From Paenibacillus sp. PvR098 (GTDB taxonomy: Bacteria > Bacillota > Bacilli > Paenibacillales > NBRC-103111), in NCBI RefSeq assembly GCF_017833255.1, contig NZ_JAFIBU010000001.1, positions 1,612,001 through 1,676,000 on the forward strand: a DNA stretch of 64,000 nt. The letters are read 5' to 3'. Positions 33,208 to 42,038 of this stretch are shown in pieces; the stretch's first letter is position 1, and every line of letters starts with the position of its first letter. The notes under the pieces are model-generated. The model saw nothing but the letters and a program-made list of their open reading frames with translations, ran no database searches and was not told where the DNA came from. The translations under genes were made by a program, and so were the position numbers.

Positions 33208-35019
33208 ATGCAATCTACCGAGCGAAAAGAGCACGTGCGACAACTAAACGAGCATGTAGAGCTCCATTACGACAGGGAATGGTTCGAAAAGCTGCACGAG
33301 AGAGCTCTGCGCAATGGTCCTTGGGACGATCCGATGATGTTCAGGCTTGCCTATGAGGCCGAGCAGTCCGGACTCATCCGAAGCTTCGACGAGCTTCTAT
33401 GCCTGACGCATTTGCCAGGCCTCGTTCCGATGGAGCACCAGATCAGCACCGCCAAAAAAGTATTGACCGAAATGCGGGGGCGCGCCATTCTCGCTGACGA
33501 AGTGGGGCTTGGCAAAACGATTGAAGCGGGACTCATCCTCAAGGAGTACATGATCCGGGGCTTGATTCAAAAGGTGCTCATCCTCGTTCCCGCTTCTTTG
33601 GTACTTCAGTGGGTGCGCGAGCTGAATCAGAAGTTCGGTATCCCCGCTGTGGCTCAAAAGAAGGAGTATATGTGGGTCCAGAACGACATCGTTGTCGCCT
33701 CAATGGATACCGCTAAGCGCGACCCGCATCGAGATATTGTGCTTGGTCTCGAATACGATATGCTAATTGTCGACGAGGCCCACAAGCTAAAAAATAAAAA
33801 AACGACCAACTACAGGTTCATCAACGAGCTGCGTAAAAAATACTGTCTCCTGCTGACGGCCACGCCGGTGCAGAACGATCTCAAAGAGCTGTATAACCTG
33901 ATTACTCTGCTCAAGCCGGGTCAGCTTGGAGGACAAGGCAGCTTCCAAGCCAACTTTGTGGTTGATAAACGCATCCCTAAGAACGAGGAACAGCTCCAGC
34001 AGGAGCTGAGCAAGGTCATGATCCGCAACCGTCGAAGCGACGGCGGAATAAGCTTCACGAAACGGGTTGTGCGCAATATTCCGCTCCAGTTATCAGACGA
34101 GGAGCAGGCGCTTTACGATGGGGTAACCGATTTCGTCAAAACCCGCTATGATGAAGCCGGCGGCGATATCGGCAGCTTGCTTTCTCTGGTCACCCTGCAG
34201 CGTGAAGTATGCTCAAGCCGGGATGCCGTGTTTATTACCCTGGTAAATATGTTTAAAAAAACGGAAGAGACCTCTCCCCTCCGGGCGCGAATTTGGGAGC
34301 TTGTGGAGAAGATCCGCGGGATCAAAGCAAATACGAAAGCAGAAAAAGTGATGGAGCTCATCGAATCCATTAATGATAAAACGATTATTTTCACCGAGTA
34401 CCGAGCTTCTCAGGAATACTTGCTGCAGTACCTGAAAGAGCATAAAATTTCCGCCGTTCCTTACCGGGGAGGGATGAACCGCGGCAAAAAGGATTGGATG
34501 ATGGACTTGTTCCGCGGCCGTGCCCAAGTGCTGATCGCCACGGAAGCCGGCGGCGAAGGGATTAACCTTCAATTTTGCCACCATATGATCAATTTTGATT
34601 TGCCTTGGAATCCGATGCGGGTCGAGCAGCGGATCGGCCGAGTGCACCGGCTTGGACAAAAGGAAGACGTTAAAATATATAATTTGTCAACGATCGGGAC
34701 TATCGAGGAGCATATCCTATCTCTGCTGCATGAGAAAATTAACATGTTCGAGCTGGTTATCGGGCAGCTGGATACGATTTTGGAGCGGTTTGAGAAAAAA
34801 ACTTCGCTGGAGTCGCATTTGGCCAAATTGATCCTTACCTCAAAAAATAAGGACGAAATCCGCCAACAGCTTGATGATTTGGGGCGTTCGTTCACATCGG
34901 TGAAAGCAGAAGTGGAGCAAGAATCACACGAAGCTGCAGGGCTTGAAAACCTGTTAAATAACTCCCTTCAGACGATTGGAGGAAAAGATTACAGCGGCGG
35001 GGAGGTGCAGCACCATTAG
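33208..35019 (+). CDS. yqhH: SNF2-family DEAD/DEAH helicase (YqhH-like)
   Basis: A 603-residue ATPase starting at the ATG at 33208 (GGGAG upstream). Motif I is ADEVGLGKTIEA near residue 100, motif II VDEAHKLKN, motif III LLLTATPVQN, motif V ATEAGGEGINLQF and motif VI EQRIGRVHRLGQK. This is the RapA/HepA-like branch, which remodels protein-nucleic acid complexes, possibly RNA polymerase. In Bacillus yqhH is paired with yqhG, as here, with only 1 bp between stop and next start. The precise role is unknown. Confidence 0.9.
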   Translation: MQSTERKEHVRQLNEHVELHYDREWFEKLHERALRNGPWDDPMMFRLAYEAEQSGLIRSFDELLCLTHLPGLVPMEHQISTAKKVLTEMRGRAILADEVGLGKTIEAGLILKEYMIRGLIQKVLILVPASLVLQWVRELNQKFGIPAVAQKKEYMWVQNDIVVASMDTAKRDPHRDIVLGLEYDMLIVDEAHKLKNKKTTNYRFINELRKKYCLLLTATPVQNDLKELYNLITLLKPGQLGGQGSFQANFVVDKRIPKNEEQLQQELSKVMIRNRRSDGGISFTKRVVRNIPLQLSDEEQALYDGVTDFVKTRYDEAGGDIGSLLSLVTLQREVCSSRDAVFITLVNMFKKTEETSPLRARIWELVEKIRGIKANTKAEKVMELIESINDKTIIFTEYRASQEYLLQYLKEHKISAVPYRGGMNRGKKDWMMDLFRGRAQVLIATEAGGEGINLQFCHHMINFDLPWNPMRVEQRIGRVHRLGQKEDVKIYNLSTIGTIEEHILSLLHEKINMFELVIGQLDTILERFEKKTSLESHLAKLILTSKNKDEIRQQLDDLGRSFTSVKAEVEQESHEAAGLENLLNNSLQTIGGKDYSGGEVQHH

Positions 35020-35020
35020 C

Positions 35021-36001
35021 ATGAATGCGCAGGAGATCCAGTCCTACGTTTTGCGTTATTTGGAAGCCGAGCAGTGCGACATTCTCGAAAAGCACCCCGC
35101 TTACGTTACCGTCAAGCTGTCCCCTTCCGCCGATAAAGATCTGACACAACGACCGTACTACTGGAGCTTTGTGGAACGAACCGGAGCGGAGCCGGAAACC
35201 ATGACCTGCACGTTCATTTTCGATCCAGACGCCTACCGCGAGCTGCATCCGCAGCAGGGACCTCCGGGAGCGCCCCCCGCCGCTCCAGCGGTCCAGCCTG
35301 CAGCCGCGCCAGGAGCGCCACAGCCCCAAGGCGACAGCATCCTAGGCCGCTATTTTGGCTTCGTGCCGACCGCGTTCACTGCCCGCGTGCCTCGCGATGA
35401 ACTTACTTACGGCAGTCGTCGGCTTGAACAAATCTTTGCGGCGGTTCGCAGCAAAGGCCGGTTCGTTCGACTGTTCGAGCAGTACACAGCAGAACAGCCT
35501 AAGCCACCAGTAACGGTATCTTATGAAACGTGGCTTTGCGTCAACTATAAGGTCGAGCTCGCCTGTGATATGAAGCGCAGCGAAATGCATTCGCTTGGAA
35601 TTCAGCTCCAAACCGGTGAAATTATCGAGCGGTTTCATGATCGGCTGGCCGCTAAGAAGCTAACGCCCCGGCTCCCTTCTCACGTCTATGTGACGCCGGA
35701 CCGGATCACTCTTCCACGAGCGGTGCTTTTTCTTGAAGACCACTTGGAAAAGAAGCTGGCCGCGTACGATCATCAATGGGCACAGGAAGCGCAGCTACGG
35801 CTTAAAGACGAGATTAGCAGGGTACGGGATTATTATGAGCCTTTGCTCCAGGAAGCAGAGCCGGACAATAAGCACGAGATTCAAGCGCAGTATACCGGTC
35901 GCCTGCAGGAAGTGGAGTGGCAGTACCACCCCCGTATCCAAATTTCCGCCATCAATTGCGGTTTGTTTCATTTCCCTGCCATGCACCCGCAAAAGAGGTG
36001 A
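35021..36001 (+). CDS. yqhG: YqhG family protein
   Basis: A 326-residue cytoplasmic protein that follows the SNF2 helicase gene. The N-terminus is MNAQEIQSYVLRYLEAEQCD, and a Pro/Ala-rich low-complexity stretch lies around residues 85-107 (PPGAPPAAPAVQPAA), which is an unusual insertion. The conserved ILGRYFGFVPTAFTARVPRD region and a helical C-terminus follow. GGGAGGTG lies 13 nt before the ATG. YqhG and its helicase are conserved together in Bacillales, so they probably work as a complex, but no activity is known to me. Confidence 0.85.
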   Translation: MNAQEIQSYVLRYLEAEQCDILEKHPAYVTVKLSPSADKDLTQRPYYWSFVERTGAEPETMTCTFIFDPDAYRELHPQQGPPGAPPAAPAVQPAAAPGAPQPQGDSILGRYFGFVPTAFTARVPRDELTYGSRRLEQIFAAVRSKGRFVRLFEQYTAEQPKPPVTVSYETWLCVNYKVELACDMKRSEMHSLGIQLQTGEIIERFHDRLAAKKLTPRLPSHVYVTPDRITLPRAVLFLEDHLEKKLAAYDHQWAQEAQLRLKDEISRVRDYYEPLLQEAEPDNKHEIQAQYTGRLQEVEWQYHPRIQISAINCGLFHFPAMHPQKR

Positions 36002-36164
36002 CGAACCTTCCCGAACAACAACAGATTTACGGGAAACTTTTCTAAAACAAGGCTACAGGTTCTAACAAACTTTTCATCGCATATGCTATAAAGTAAGAGG
36101 CATATTCGCCAAAGTGAGCGCATAGAGCCTGAAGCAACGACTCCAAAGCGAAGCAGGTGTTTAC

Positions 36165-37103
36165 ATGACAAAGCTTACGTTCGCTCTGACGTCACTGCTG
36201 CTGGGTACAAGCCTGCTGGCGGCATGGCCGTTTGATTTATGGCCGGCTCACGCTGATCGAGAGGCTTCGCAGATGACAGCGGTCCAGACGTTACAGACGG
36301 AACAGCCGAACACTCAAAACGATATTCCGGCCCCGTCCCTCCAGAACGCGTTGGATCGATTTATCGGTGAGCTCTCATCCCATGGTGGATTCGAGGAGTG
36401 GAAGCAAGGCGCTTGGATAACCTATCCGCTTGGTCCCGGAACCCATGGGTGGATCGTGATCGTCACGGTGGACGGAAAGGAAGCCGGCTATTTGGTCGTC
36501 CATACTTCCGGTCAAGATACATACCGGTTGATAGAATACGGCAAAGGCGAGTACCCGCTTTTCAGCATGCAGACGCTGTACCACAGCTTGGTACGGCTTG
36601 AAATTATCGAATATCTTTATCATGCCGAACGTATATATTACAATCCGCTGCAAGCCCTCTGGAAAGTTACGGTACCGGAGACAGAGCGGGTTTGGTACAT
36701 CGATGCCAAGACCGGCGAGGAGCTGCCCCTGGAGAACGATGATCAGCTGCCAAAGTCCGAAACGGGCGAACTTATGAAACCGCTGCCGTTCACCACCACG
36801 GAATCCTCGCATAAAATAACAGCAACCGGCCAAACGGAACCAACGGACGCGTATGAGCGGCTTCCATGGATTCAAGGCAAGGCGGAGACATCCCTTCGCT
36901 TCGAGGTGCTGCAGCAGTGGATTGATCAAGGACGCAAGCCCGTATTCGTCGCTGAGCTTTACAGCGGAAGAGTCCATGTGCCGCTTGCTGTATCCGGATA
37001 TCAAGTCTGGTCCAGCGGTGAGAGCTTCTTGGAGGTGCTTCAGGATGATAAACGCTATCTCCCTCTGAACGCAATCAACCCGCTTGGCGGTTTTTATCCC
37101 TGA
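36165..37103 (+). CDS. Secreted hypothetical protein
   Basis: A 312-residue protein with an N-terminal signal peptide (FALTSLLLGTSLLAAWPF) and likely cleavage after AHA near residue 29. The middle contains alternating strands such as GWIVIVTVDGKEAGYLVVHT and LWKVTVPETERVWYIDAKTG, reminiscent of a PepSY-like fold. The family is not recognised. It stands alone after yqhG and before a large terminator. It is probably exported to the cell surface. Confidence 0.7.
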   Translation: MTKLTFALTSLLLGTSLLAAWPFDLWPAHADREASQMTAVQTLQTEQPNTQNDIPAPSLQNALDRFIGELSSHGGFEEWKQGAWITYPLGPGTHGWIVIVTVDGKEAGYLVVHTSGQDTYRLIEYGKGEYPLFSMQTLYHSLVRLEIIEYLYHAERIYYNPLQALWKVTVPETERVWYIDAKTGEELPLENDDQLPKSETGELMKPLPFTTTESSHKITATGQTEPTDAYERLPWIQGKAETSLRFEVLQQWIDQGRKPVFVAELYSGRVHVPLAVSGYQVWSSGESFLEVLQDDKRYLPLNAINPLGGFYP

Positions 37104-37134
37104 CTACCGGTTTTTCTCCTCCCTTCCCTATATA

Positions 37135-37210
37135 GAAAAGCTTCCGTCCCCAAGAGCGGCAGATTCCATTGAGTATCGGCTGCTAGGGGACAAGAAGCTT
37201 TTCCTTTTTT
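37135..37210 (+). terminator. Large rho-independent terminator
   Basis: GAAAAGCTT and AAGCTTTTC, with GTCCCC/GGGGAC and further inner pairs, form a long stem ending in CTTTTTTT. It ends the secreted protein gene. Confidence 0.8.
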
Positions 37211-37254
37211 TATTTTGACTAAATATCCGAAGCATAAGGATCACCGTCGCCGTC

Positions 37255-37455
37255 TCACTTTCGACCTCTGTATCGCCGAAGCGGCTCCGCCCACATTCGA
37301 AGAGCAAACGGCAGCATGCCAAACCAGCGGTACTGCCATGGTTCTCGGCCTTCCTTTCTGTCGGCTTTGACCTGCTTGCGCACTTCCTTAGGGGTTTCCA
37401 TGTACTTTACAACCTGCTGCGTTACATACTTGACGAGTTCATCACTTTTGGCCAT
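37255..37455 (-). CDS. yqzE: YqzE family small protein
   Basis: A 66-residue basic protein: DELVKYVTQQVVKYMETPKE, VRKQVKADRKEGREPWQYRW and FGMLPFALRMW match YqzE, which lies near competence (comG) genes in Bacillus but has no known function. The start is set by GGGAGGTTG upstream of the ATG at 37455. It follows argS here rather than comG genes. Confidence 0.8.
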   Translation of the reverse strand: MAKSDELVKYVTQQVVKYMETPKEVRKQVKADRKEGREPWQYRWFGMLPFALRMWAEPLRRYRGRK

Positions 37456-37589
37456 GATTCGTTCAACCTCCCTCTCTGTAGTATGGGCAAGCACTGGCTG
37501 CGGCAAACACACGGAGGCTTTCTCTGGTGCATGTAAAAACCCGCCACCCACAACTGCCGCAGCAGTCCCGAATGACGGGTTGATTCGAT

Positions 37590-39305
37590 TTATATTTTCT
37601 CCGGCGCTTCCAGTCCAATTAGGGCCAAGCCGTTCTTCAACGTCGTACGCACGCATCGGACCAGATCCAAACGGGCCTGGCGCACCTCTGCGTCATCCAC
37701 CTTCAGAATCGGACACTCATGATAAAAATGATTGAAGCGCTGAGCCAAATCCACCAAATAACGGCTGATAATGGATGGCTCCAGTCGATCCATCGCCTGC
37801 TGGGTCCGCTCCTTGAATAAATACAGCTCCCTCAGCACGGCTTGGGCCTCCGCATTCGTCAGATGTGCGGCAGCTCCAGCGCCTTGTTCCGCATTCGCTC
37901 CTCCGTCCAATTCCGCTTTCCTCAGCACACTGCAAGCCCTCGCATGCGTGTACTGCACGTAAGGACCGGTTTCACCTTCGAAGTTGAGCGCCTCATCCCA
38001 GGAGAACACGATATCTTTAATCCGGTTGTTGCTGAGGTCATTGAAAATAATCGCGCCAACGCCAACCTGCCGGGCTACTTCATCCTTGTTCTCCATGTTC
38101 GGATTCTTCTCTTCTATAATTTCGCGCGTCTTCTCGATCGCCTTCGTCAGAAGTTCCTCAAGATTAATTACATTCCCTTTGCGGGTCGAGAGCTTGGCTC
38201 CTTCCAGGCTGACCTTGCCAAACGGCACATGAACAAGCTGATTCGCCCACTCATTGCCCATCAGCTCGATCACTTTGAACCACTGCTGAAAATGCAGGCT
38301 TTGGCCGGCATCCGTGACGTAGATCGCTTTTTCGAAACCGTATGTGTTTTTGCGGTAAATGGCCGCGGTAACGTCACGCGTGTGGTACAACGTGCCGCCG
38401 TCCTTCTTCACCATTAATGCCGGAGGCATATTGTAGTCGTCCAGACGAACCAAGAGCGCACCTTCGTCTTCCTCGAGAAGCCGCTTTTCCTTCAGTTCGT
38501 CCAATACCGCCGCCATCTTGTCATTGTAGAAGCTCTCACCAGCATATGAATCAAAAGTAACGCCGAGCAGATCGTACATTTTCTGAAATTCCTTCAAGCT
38601 GATGTCCACAAACCAGCGCCACAGTTTCAGCGCCTCTTCGTCTCCCTGCTCCAGCTTAACGAACCATCCGCGCGCCTCATTCTCCAGTTCCGGCTTGATG
38701 TCCGCTTCGTCGTGGAACTTCACGTACAACCTTTGCAGCTCGCTTATGCCGTCCGCCTCGACTGCATCTTGTTTGCCCCAAAGCTTATACGATACGATCA
38801 GCTTGCCGAACTGCGTGCCCCAATCGCCCAGATGATTGATGCCTACGCTGGTATAGCCCATAAATTTGAAAATCTGATACAGCGCATTCCCGATCACAGT
38901 AGAGCGCAAATGGCCAATATGAAACGTCTTAGCAATATTCGGCGATGAGAAATCGATGACGATGCTGCGCCCTTGCCCGATATTTTGTGAACCGTAACGG
39001 TCGCCCTGTGTCATAACCTCGCTGACGACCTGCGAAGCGAACTCCTTCGGATCCAAAAACAAGTTAAAATATCCAGAGACCGCATCGACACGGTTGACAA
39101 CCGCATGTCCGCTCCATCCCTCTTTCAGCTCTTCGGCGATCGCCTGCGGCGCCTTTCTTAACTGTTTGCTGAGTTTAAAGCACGGTAGTGATAAATCCCC
39201 CATCTGTGGATTGGGAGGGTATTCGATGAGCTCTGCCAGCACTTCCTGGGATACTCCCTCGAGCCGGGCAGCCAGCTGCTCCGCAAGCCATTGTTTATAA
39301 TTCAT
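37590..39305 (-). CDS. argS: Arginyl-tRNA synthetase
   Basis: A 571-residue class I synthetase. The N-terminal Arg_tRNA_synt_N domain recognises the tRNA D-loop. The HIGH motif is FHIGHLRSTVIGN near residue 130, the degenerate KMSKS loop is AKLSTRKGNVI, and the C-terminal DALR anticodon-binding domain starts around residue 455 (YTHARACSVLRKAEL). It charges tRNA-Arg in the cytoplasm. GGAGC precedes the ATG. A strong hairpin lies about 60 bp upstream (39364-39381); I saw no T-box element. Confidence 0.95.
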   Translation of the reverse strand: MNYKQWLAEQLAARLEGVSQEVLAELIEYPPNPQMGDLSLPCFKLSKQLRKAPQAIAEELKEGWSGHAVVNRVDAVSGYFNLFLDPKEFASQVVSEVMTQGDRYGSQNIGQGRSIVIDFSSPNIAKTFHIGHLRSTVIGNALYQIFKFMGYTSVGINHLGDWGTQFGKLIVSYKLWGKQDAVEADGISELQRLYVKFHDEADIKPELENEARGWFVKLEQGDEEALKLWRWFVDISLKEFQKMYDLLGVTFDSYAGESFYNDKMAAVLDELKEKRLLEEDEGALLVRLDDYNMPPALMVKKDGGTLYHTRDVTAAIYRKNTYGFEKAIYVTDAGQSLHFQQWFKVIELMGNEWANQLVHVPFGKVSLEGAKLSTRKGNVINLEELLTKAIEKTREIIEEKNPNMENKDEVARQVGVGAIIFNDLSNNRIKDIVFSWDEALNFEGETGPYVQYTHARACSVLRKAELDGGANAEQGAGAAAHLTNAEAQAVLRELYLFKERTQQAMDRLEPSIISRYLVDLAQRFNHFYHECPILKVDDAEVRQARLDLVRCVRTTLKNGLALIGLEAPEKI

Positions 39306-39355
39306 GACAAGTCATGCTCCTTTCATTCCGTCGGCAAATTCCATTCTGTCCCCAT

Positions 39356-39381
39356 GCAACAAAGCACCCCTTAAGGGGTGC
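39356..39381 (-). terminator. Hairpin upstream of argS
   Basis: GCACCCC-TTAA-GGGGTGC is a perfect palindrome; on the minus strand TTTGTTG follows. It may end an upstream minus transcript or act in the argS leader. Confidence 0.5.
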
Positions 39382-39584
39382 CTCCATTCGGGGCATTATG
39401 CGAAAATTGCCAGCCTTTGCATACCTTCCATTATATCGACACGCAAAATACGAGTCAAGCATGTTCACATGGACACCATGCGCTTTCTTTTGGCATGACT
39501 TCCCTCGCCTTCACCCGCATATTAAGGCTTGTCCTGCCTCAAAATGAAATAGAAAACCATGCTAAACTACAGGAGGAATCATTC

Positions 39585-40013
39585 ATGCTTGAACCGCTCC
39601 GGCGTATCGATCATTTGAAAAAGGAAGTAGATAAATTTTTTAATGAAGGGCTGCCTTCTGCTTTCGGATTTAATCAGGAGTTCGGTGCACCGCGGATTGA
39701 CGTTCACGAAACGGAGAACGAAGTTATCGCTCATTGCGAAATAGCCGGTTTGGAGAAAAAAGAGGACGTGGATATTCATGTCGAGCCTCAAACACTCACG
39801 ATTGTCGGAACTATCCACCGGTTTAATGTAGTAAAGGAGGAGCAATTCCACCGCAAAGAGCGATTTGCCGGCCGCTTCCACCGCTCGATTCCGCTGCCCG
39901 CTGAGGTGACAGAGGAAGGAACCGTCGCGGCTTACAAAAACGGCATTCTCGAAGTTCGGATGCCCAAAGCGCCAAAAGAAACCCATCGCCGGATCGACGT
40001 CGAGTTCCACTAA
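39585..40013 (+). CDS. Hsp20/alpha-crystallin family small heat shock protein
   Basis: A 142-residue chaperone. The alpha-crystallin domain runs from about residue 40 (PRIDVHETENEVIAHCEIAG) to the end. The conserved GxL of the last strand is NGILEVRMPK, and FHRSIPLPAEVTEEGTVAAY is typical of bacterial Hsp20. Such proteins hold unfolded clients in large oligomers. AGGAGGAATC gives a perfect ribosome site. A terminator follows. No CIRCE-like inverted repeat is evident upstream. Confidence 0.9.
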   Translation: MLEPLRRIDHLKKEVDKFFNEGLPSAFGFNQEFGAPRIDVHETENEVIAHCEIAGLEKKEDVDIHVEPQTLTIVGTIHRFNVVKEEQFHRKERFAGRFHRSIPLPAEVTEEGTVAAYKNGILEVRMPKAPKETHRRIDVEFH

Positions 40014-40027
40014 GCTTCATCCTAACA

Positions 40028-40064
40028 ACAACGGACCCCGAACGCATGACCGGGGTTCGTTTCC
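40028..40064 (+). terminator. Terminator after hsp20
   Basis: GGACCCCG and CGGGGTTC pair over an AACGCATGAC loop, followed by GTTTCC. The T-run is short. Confidence 0.55.
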
Positions 40065-40080
40065 TCACGATTATAGCATC

Positions 40081-40215
40081 TTCTGCTATCAGCACAACAT
40101 CCAGCAGCCCCCCGAATTTAAAGCCGACCTCCAGCATCGTGCCCACCGTTTCGAATCCGAACAAGCGATGGATATGGATGCTGCTGTCGTTGCCGTCCAC
40201 GATACGGGAAAGCAC
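40081..40215 (-). pseudogene. GNAT acetyltransferase, C-terminal fragment
   Basis: Forty-five codons read IVDGNDSSIHIHRLFGFETV, then GTMLEVGFKFGGLLDVVL. This is the end of a phosphinothricin-type N-acetyltransferase (the family reads about GFxxVGxxxEVGxKFGRWLDV). The acetyl-CoA-binding core is missing, and the frame runs on past the normal end. It is a gene remnant between hsp20 and the tRNA genes. Confidence 0.6.
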
Positions 40216-40257
40216 CGTATGCCAGTTCGTGCAACCGTTAGGCCTCTTATGACTGCA

Positions 40258-40303
40258 GCAAAAAAATCAAGGGCTTGAGCCGAAGGCTCAAACCCTTGAT
40301 GAT
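40258..40303 (-). terminator. Terminator of the tRNA-Leu operon
   Basis: The minus strand reads ATCAAGGG-TTTGAGCC, a CTTCGG-type loop, GGCTCAAG-CCCTTGAT and then TTTTTT, a long and nearly perfect stem. Confidence 0.85.
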
Positions 40304-40316
40304 TCGTTTTATTCAA

Positions 40317-40400
40317 TGCGGACGAGAGGACTCGAACCTCCACGGCTGTTACACCACTAGAACCTGAATCTAGCGCGTCTGCCAATTCCGCCACGACCGC
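40317..40400 (-). tRNA. tRNA-Leu (anticodon CAG), second copy
   Basis: An 84-nt leucine tRNA with the long variable arm typical of tRNA-Leu. The anticodon stem CTAGA/TCTAG holds the loop TTCAGGT, giving anticodon CAG. The T loop is TTCGAGT. The acceptor arm (GCGGTCG with CGTCCGC) has a T-T mismatch at pair 5:68, while the other copy is perfect. No CCA is encoded. It differs from the upstream copy only in the acceptor region. Confidence 0.9.
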
Positions 40401-40424
40401 ATGACGTCCTATAAAGATAGGTAA

Positions 40425-40508
40425 TGCGGTCAAGAGGACTCGAACCTCCACGGCTGTTACACCACTAGAACCTGAATCTAGCGCGTCTGCCAATTCCGCC
40501 ATGACCGC
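40425..40508 (-). tRNA. tRNA-Leu (anticodon CAG), first copy
   Basis: An 84-nt tRNA identical to the downstream copy in its D, anticodon, variable and T arms. The acceptor stem GCGGTCA/TGACCGC pairs perfectly. It is transcribed first, 24 nt ahead of the second copy, and both end at the terminator at 40258-40303. Confidence 0.95.
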
Positions 40509-40518
40509 AAATCTGTGT

Positions 40519-40540
40519 CCCCAATTGAGCTAATCAGGGC
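40519..40540 (-). other. Possible 5' half of a lost tRNA
   Basis: The minus strand reads GCCCTGATTAGCTCAATTGG just before the tRNA-Leu pair. TAGCTCAATTGG is a typical D-arm, but no anticodon or T arm follows. It may be a tRNA remnant left by recombination, or part of the promoter region. Confidence 0.35.
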
Positions 40541-40652
40541 ACCCTCTTTTAAGGAGACAAGAAGTATCTTATCATCGTTCCGAGGGGAAGTCAAACGTTT
40601 TGTTGGCTTTTTTCAGTTGATAATCATTCGAACATTCTGAACCGCATAACCA

Positions 40653-40754
40653 TTAATCCAGCCATATGCAGATGAGCCAAATGATGAACGCCCAAATCGG
40701 AAGCGTAAACAATAGACCAAAGACGGTGCCTTTTAAGGCCGACCCTTCATTCAT
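40653..40754 (-). CDS. Small single-pass membrane protein
   Basis: A 33-residue peptide with a GAGGAGG ribosome site: MNEGSALKGTVFGLLFTLPI, then a hydrophobic stretch ending WLICIWLD. One membrane segment fills most of the protein. Family not recognised. Similar peptides often attach to membrane complexes or appear in sporulation. Confidence 0.6.
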   Translation of the reverse strand: MNEGSALKGTVFGLLFTLPIWAFIIWLICIWLD

Positions 40755-40856
40755 AAGCCCACCCTCCTCAATAATGAAAGTGTGAGTACCGCCGTTATAG
40801 ATTAGTTGTTCCCTGGATAGGATTCTCCGCATTACACAGCTGAAGCACCTGGCCTT

Positions 40857-41087
40857 TCAGCCTTCCCTGTAAGCCCGGATCGCCTGCTGCGCCCAAGCCT
40901 GAAGCTCCTCCGGCGTCTCCTGTCGGGGAGCTTCAAACAAATGAGTGGCTTTGCCGGGACTGGTCCAATCCCGCATCAGAACCTCTCCCTCTACCCCTTC
41001 TCCACTCTTGCGGAATTTCAAAATATAATGCTCCTCCAGCTGAATGCTGTGCTCCTGGATCGAATTACTTTGAACCACTGGCTTCAC
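40857..41087 (-). CDS. Hypothetical protein
   Basis: A 76-residue acidic protein (EEHYILKFRKSGEGVEGEVL, then PEELQAWAQQAIRAYREG) with no membrane segment. The AAGGAGTGA ribosome site supports the ATG at 41087. I do not recognise the family. It lies in a run of small minus-strand genes. Confidence 0.6.
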   Translation of the reverse strand: MKPVVQSNSIQEHSIQLEEHYILKFRKSGEGVEGEVLMRDWTSPGKATHLFEAPRQETPEELQAWAQQAIRAYREG

Positions 41088-41189
41088 TCCTTAGGCCGCG
41101 TCTTTTCTGCATATCCTAAGTTTCCCAAAGCACGGCAATCCTTATTCGCTACCGATTCGACGAGTATAAAGCTCGGCTTAATATCGCCA

Positions 41190-41417
41190 TTATTCATCCT
41201 CTATCGAAAAAAGGGAAGTTCTCGGTTCAGCAAAAGGCTGAAAGCGATAATTCCGGTCCAGCTTAACTAAACGCCGGTTTGGTTTGCGGATCATCACGGT
41301 GCTATCGTCCCACGCAACGACGATACCCTTCACATCGTTCGCGCTGTCCGCATCGCGGACAACTCTCAGCAGGGTGCTCTCTAAGCGATAGGTATTGAGC
41401 TGTTCATCAGAAATCAT
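41190..41417 (-). CDS. Hypothetical protein
   Basis: A 75-residue protein (MISDEQLNTYRLESTLLRVV) with a strand-rich middle, VKGIVVAWDDSTVMIRKPNR. The start at 41417 is set by GAGGAGGG 6 nt upstream. The fold may be a small beta-barrel. Family not recognised. Confidence 0.65.
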   Translation of the reverse strand: MISDEQLNTYRLESTLLRVVRDADSANDVKGIVVAWDDSTVMIRKPNRRLVKLDRNYRFQPFAEPRTSLFSIEDE

Positions 41418-41495
41418 GGATAACCCTCCTCTTGGTTTAAGAATACACCATTTAGGGGATACAATAAACATTCCGAAGCGAAGACAGGAGATAGT

Positions 41496-41536
41496 AAAAA
41501 AAGAGCCCGTGCCGCATGCTCAGCGGACAGGCTCTT
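41496..41536 (-). terminator. Terminator
   Basis: The minus strand reads AGAGCC ... GGCTCT with inner CCGC/GCGG pairing and then TTTTTTT. It ends the 107-residue protein gene at 41566-41889. Confidence 0.75.
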
Positions 41537-41565
41537 ATATCTACTGCATTATGATCAATCGATAA

Positions 41566-41889
41566 TTAACCGACATGCTCTCTTGAATCGTTCGTTTCGA
41601 ACCAATAGTCCAGCACTTTGCTTGACATGACTCGTTTGCTGATGTAATCCACCTGCTGCTGCGAGAATTGCTCTTCCCATGTAATTTGGAGTTCATTACA
41701 AAGCTTTACAATCGTCAACAGCTCAGACCAAGCTACATATCGTTTGTACCAAAAAAATTGAGGATGCTCAATCATATAGGGATACAGATCGTCAAAATCC
41801 GTATGTTTACAATCAAGGGCACGTTCGAAGTGTACTTTCGCCTCACTCAATTTGGTTACGAAAAAATCAGACGGAATTTCTTTCCCCAT
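41566..41889 (-). CDS. Hypothetical protein
   Basis: A 107-residue helical protein rich in aromatic residues (YPYMIEHPQFFWYKRYVAWS) with no membrane segment. GGGGAGG lies before the ATG. It ends at a good terminator. Family not recognised. Confidence 0.65.
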   Translation of the reverse strand: MGKEIPSDFFVTKLSEAKVHFERALDCKHTDFDDLYPYMIEHPQFFWYKRYVAWSELLTIVKLCNELQITWEEQFSQQQVDYISKRVMSSKVLDYWFETNDSREHVG

Positions 41890-42038
41890 GCAAGTAGCAC
41901 CTCCCCAAGTTAGTCAGTTACATAAGAACTGGCTTTAAGCGTTACTCATTTGATCGCTTACTAGTCATTATATAGTAAAATGCTCTTGGATGGAAGGGTT
42001 TCTGTTCCGGTCTTGATCATACAAGTGTTCCCATTCTT

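Noticed and set aside
39306-39470. T-box leader for argS
   Set aside because: No GGGTGG-type T-box sequence or specifier stem found; only a simple palindrome is present.
40089-40502. 137-codon minus-strand frame with an internal repeat
   Set aside because: The repeat is simply the two tRNA-Leu genes read as protein.
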